The notes beneath the pieces were generated by a model, which saw nothing but the letters and a program-made list of their open reading frames with translations, did not search any database and was not told the origin of the DNA. Of a DNA stretch of 64,000 nucleotides, positions 62,591 through 64,000 are shown one piece after another. The stretch comes from Carya illinoinensis (lineage: Eukaryota > Streptophyta > Magnoliopsida > Fagales > Juglandaceae): positions 24,198,001 through 24,262,000 of the forward strand of contig NC_056755.1 in the NCBI RefSeq assembly GCF_018687715.1, given 5' to 3'. The first letter of the stretch is position 1. Each line of letters opens with the position of its first letter. A program made the translations under genes and the position numbers.

Positions 62591-64000
62591 ATGAGTTGCC
62601 TTAGTTGGAAATGTAGAGGGTTTGGGAACCCTCTCACAGTTTGTGAGTTGTGCCATTTGGTCAAAACTAAGGTCCCAAATTTTATTTTTTTGATGGAAAC
62701 TAAATGCAAGAGAAGTAAGGTTGAGCTGGTTAGAAATAAGTTGGGTTTCAGAAATAGTTTTGTTGTGGATTGTTTGGGAAGGAGTGGAGGGTTAGCAATT
62801 TTTTAGGATGACCTATATAAGGTGGTACACACAATGTCATATTTCCCTAAGAGTAACTCATAAGGAGAATAGTTCTAGTTGTCTTATGATTGGTGTTTAT
62901 GGAAGTCCAGTTATAGCTATGAGGTCAGAAAGTTGGAGGTTACTTGTTGCTATTAAACTCCTTACTAATCTGCCATGGATCTACTTTGGTGACTTTAATG
63001 GAATTATTAGGTAGAGTGAAGAGTTTGGGAGCCCTAGCAGAGCTTACCAACAGATGGAAGATTTTAGAGAGGGAATGCTATCTTGTGACCTCAATGATTT
63101 GGGTTATCAAGGTGGGAAATACACATAGTGTAATAATAGAGAGGGAATTGCTTTCATTAAAGAGAGATTGGATCAAGCATTGGGGAATTTAAGTTGGTTG
63201 TTGCATTTTAATGGTACTAAGGTGTATACTCTAGCTACTAATACTTCAAACTACAGTCCAATCTTCATTGAGTTTGATTCTAGAGACCATCTTGTAAGTA
63301 GAGGCAGTAAACCTTTTAGATATGAAGCTAAGTGGGTATTGAGAGAAGAATGTGCTATGGTTGTGAGGAAGGCTTAGATGTTTAAGTCCCTCACTCTCAA
63401 TACTTCTTCTGATACTTTAAGGGGTCTGACCAGATGTAAAGAATAATTACAAAGGCGGAGTTCAACAACTTTCAACGGACAAAAATAGCTTATTAATTCA
63501 AAGTTGCAAATGATAAAAAAAAAACTTACGGAATGATAATTAGGGATCCTTTGGTGATGAGATTTGTGTGCTTAAGCAGGAAGTTAACAAGATGCTGGAA
63601 GATGATGACAAGAATTAGAAGTAAAGGGCTAAGCAACAATGGCTCAAGGAGGGAGACAGAAATACAAGTTTCTATCATAAATGTGCTAGCCAGAGAAGGA
63701 AGACTAACTTCATTAAGAACATTACTAATCAGGATGGAAGTGTGTTGCATTCTCCTATTGAAATTAGTTCTGAGTTCCATACTTTTTTCAAAGAGTTATT
63801 CACAACTTCTAATCCTGAGGGGTCTCAATAGTGTTTGATAAATTTGGAGCCTTGTGTGACAGCAACTATGAATGCTTCTCTTACAAGAGAGATCGGTTCT
63901 AAGGAAATTGAGAAAGCTGTTTTTGAGATGAATGGACTTGGTTCTCCTGGACCAAATGGCTTCCCAACCATTTTTATCAACAACATTGGCGTATAGTTGG
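62591..64000 (+). pseudogene. LINE ORF2 endonuclease and start of RT
   Basis: MSCLSWKCRGFGNPLTV opens ORF2 (62591). Further blocks: PNFIFLMETKCKRSKVE, GRSGGLAIF, then, after stops, GDFN (near 62990), DLNDLGYQGGKYT and FIKERLDQALGNLSWLL. The final visible block precedes the catalytic RT domain, which is past base 64000. Confidence 0.8.

Larger units (their letters stand above)
60241..64000 (+). mobile_element. L1-type LINE, 5' two thirds, runs off window end
   Basis: ORF1 (DUF4283 and zinc knuckle, 60574-62578, interrupted by a gypsy piece), endonuclease (62591-63370) and the start of the reverse transcriptase region (EKAVFEMNGLGSPGPNGFP, 63900-63980). Starts near the CTCTCTAGAGAGAG palindrome at 60264. 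Stops and shifts throughout. Related in plan to the minus-strand LINE at 4764-9110. Confidence 0.85.

Overview
This is a plant nuclear genome window, most likely from a woody eudicot. A Fagales tree is possible, judging by the feel of the small DNA repeats, but I cannot prove it. The evidence for a plant is: plant-type intron borders with AT-rich introns, a plant WDR26-family gene, L1-type LINEs with a zf-RVT C-terminus, copia and Athila-like LTR elements, a tRNA-derived SINE and Tourist-like MITEs. I see no CRISPR array, rRNA or tRNA gene. Most of the sequence is layered transposon debris.

Positions 1-30,500 are a graveyard of nested elements. One LTR family (about 1.9-2.2 kb, ends TGTGAC...ATCACA) occurs at 499-2222, 16444-20370, 26250-30271 and 26473-28594. 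Three of these are solo LTRs with perfect 5-bp target-site duplications, and one sits inside another. A second family, Athila-like with a tRNA-Asp primer site, occurs at 1-498, about 13188-14469 (related) and 17253-18945. It carries dense arrays of the palindrome CGCTCGAGCG just upstream of the LTR TATA box. Also present are a copia gag fragment, a decayed minus-strand LINE (4764 to about 9110) between two copies of a 1.8-kb repeat, a second truncated LINE inside one of those copies, a hAT-like element with an 8-bp duplication, and a degenerate minisatellite near 24.2-24.6 kb.

Positions 30,900-58,640 hold the one clear host gene, on the plus strand: a WDR26-like LisH/CTLH/WD40 protein. It has four coding exons (33828-34625, 42411-42512, 49615-50244, 58267-58482), all joined in phase 0, giving 581 residues. 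Its 5' leader appears to be spliced and contains short upstream ORFs. The three coding introns are each 7-8 kb and have been enlarged by LINEs, MITEs, a SINE and a complete copia element (50664-55796) with nearly identical LTRs but a broken coding region.

Positions 58,640-64,000 contain a LINE 3' fragment, an AT-rich spacer, and the 5' two thirds of a plus-strand LINE whose ORF1 is interrupted by a gypsy-derived piece. The LINE runs off the window. The only working system I can support is the WDR26 gene (a CTLH/GID-type ubiquitin ligase subunit). The most unusual structural signal is the CTCGAG palindrome array in the U3 region of the Athila-like LTRs.
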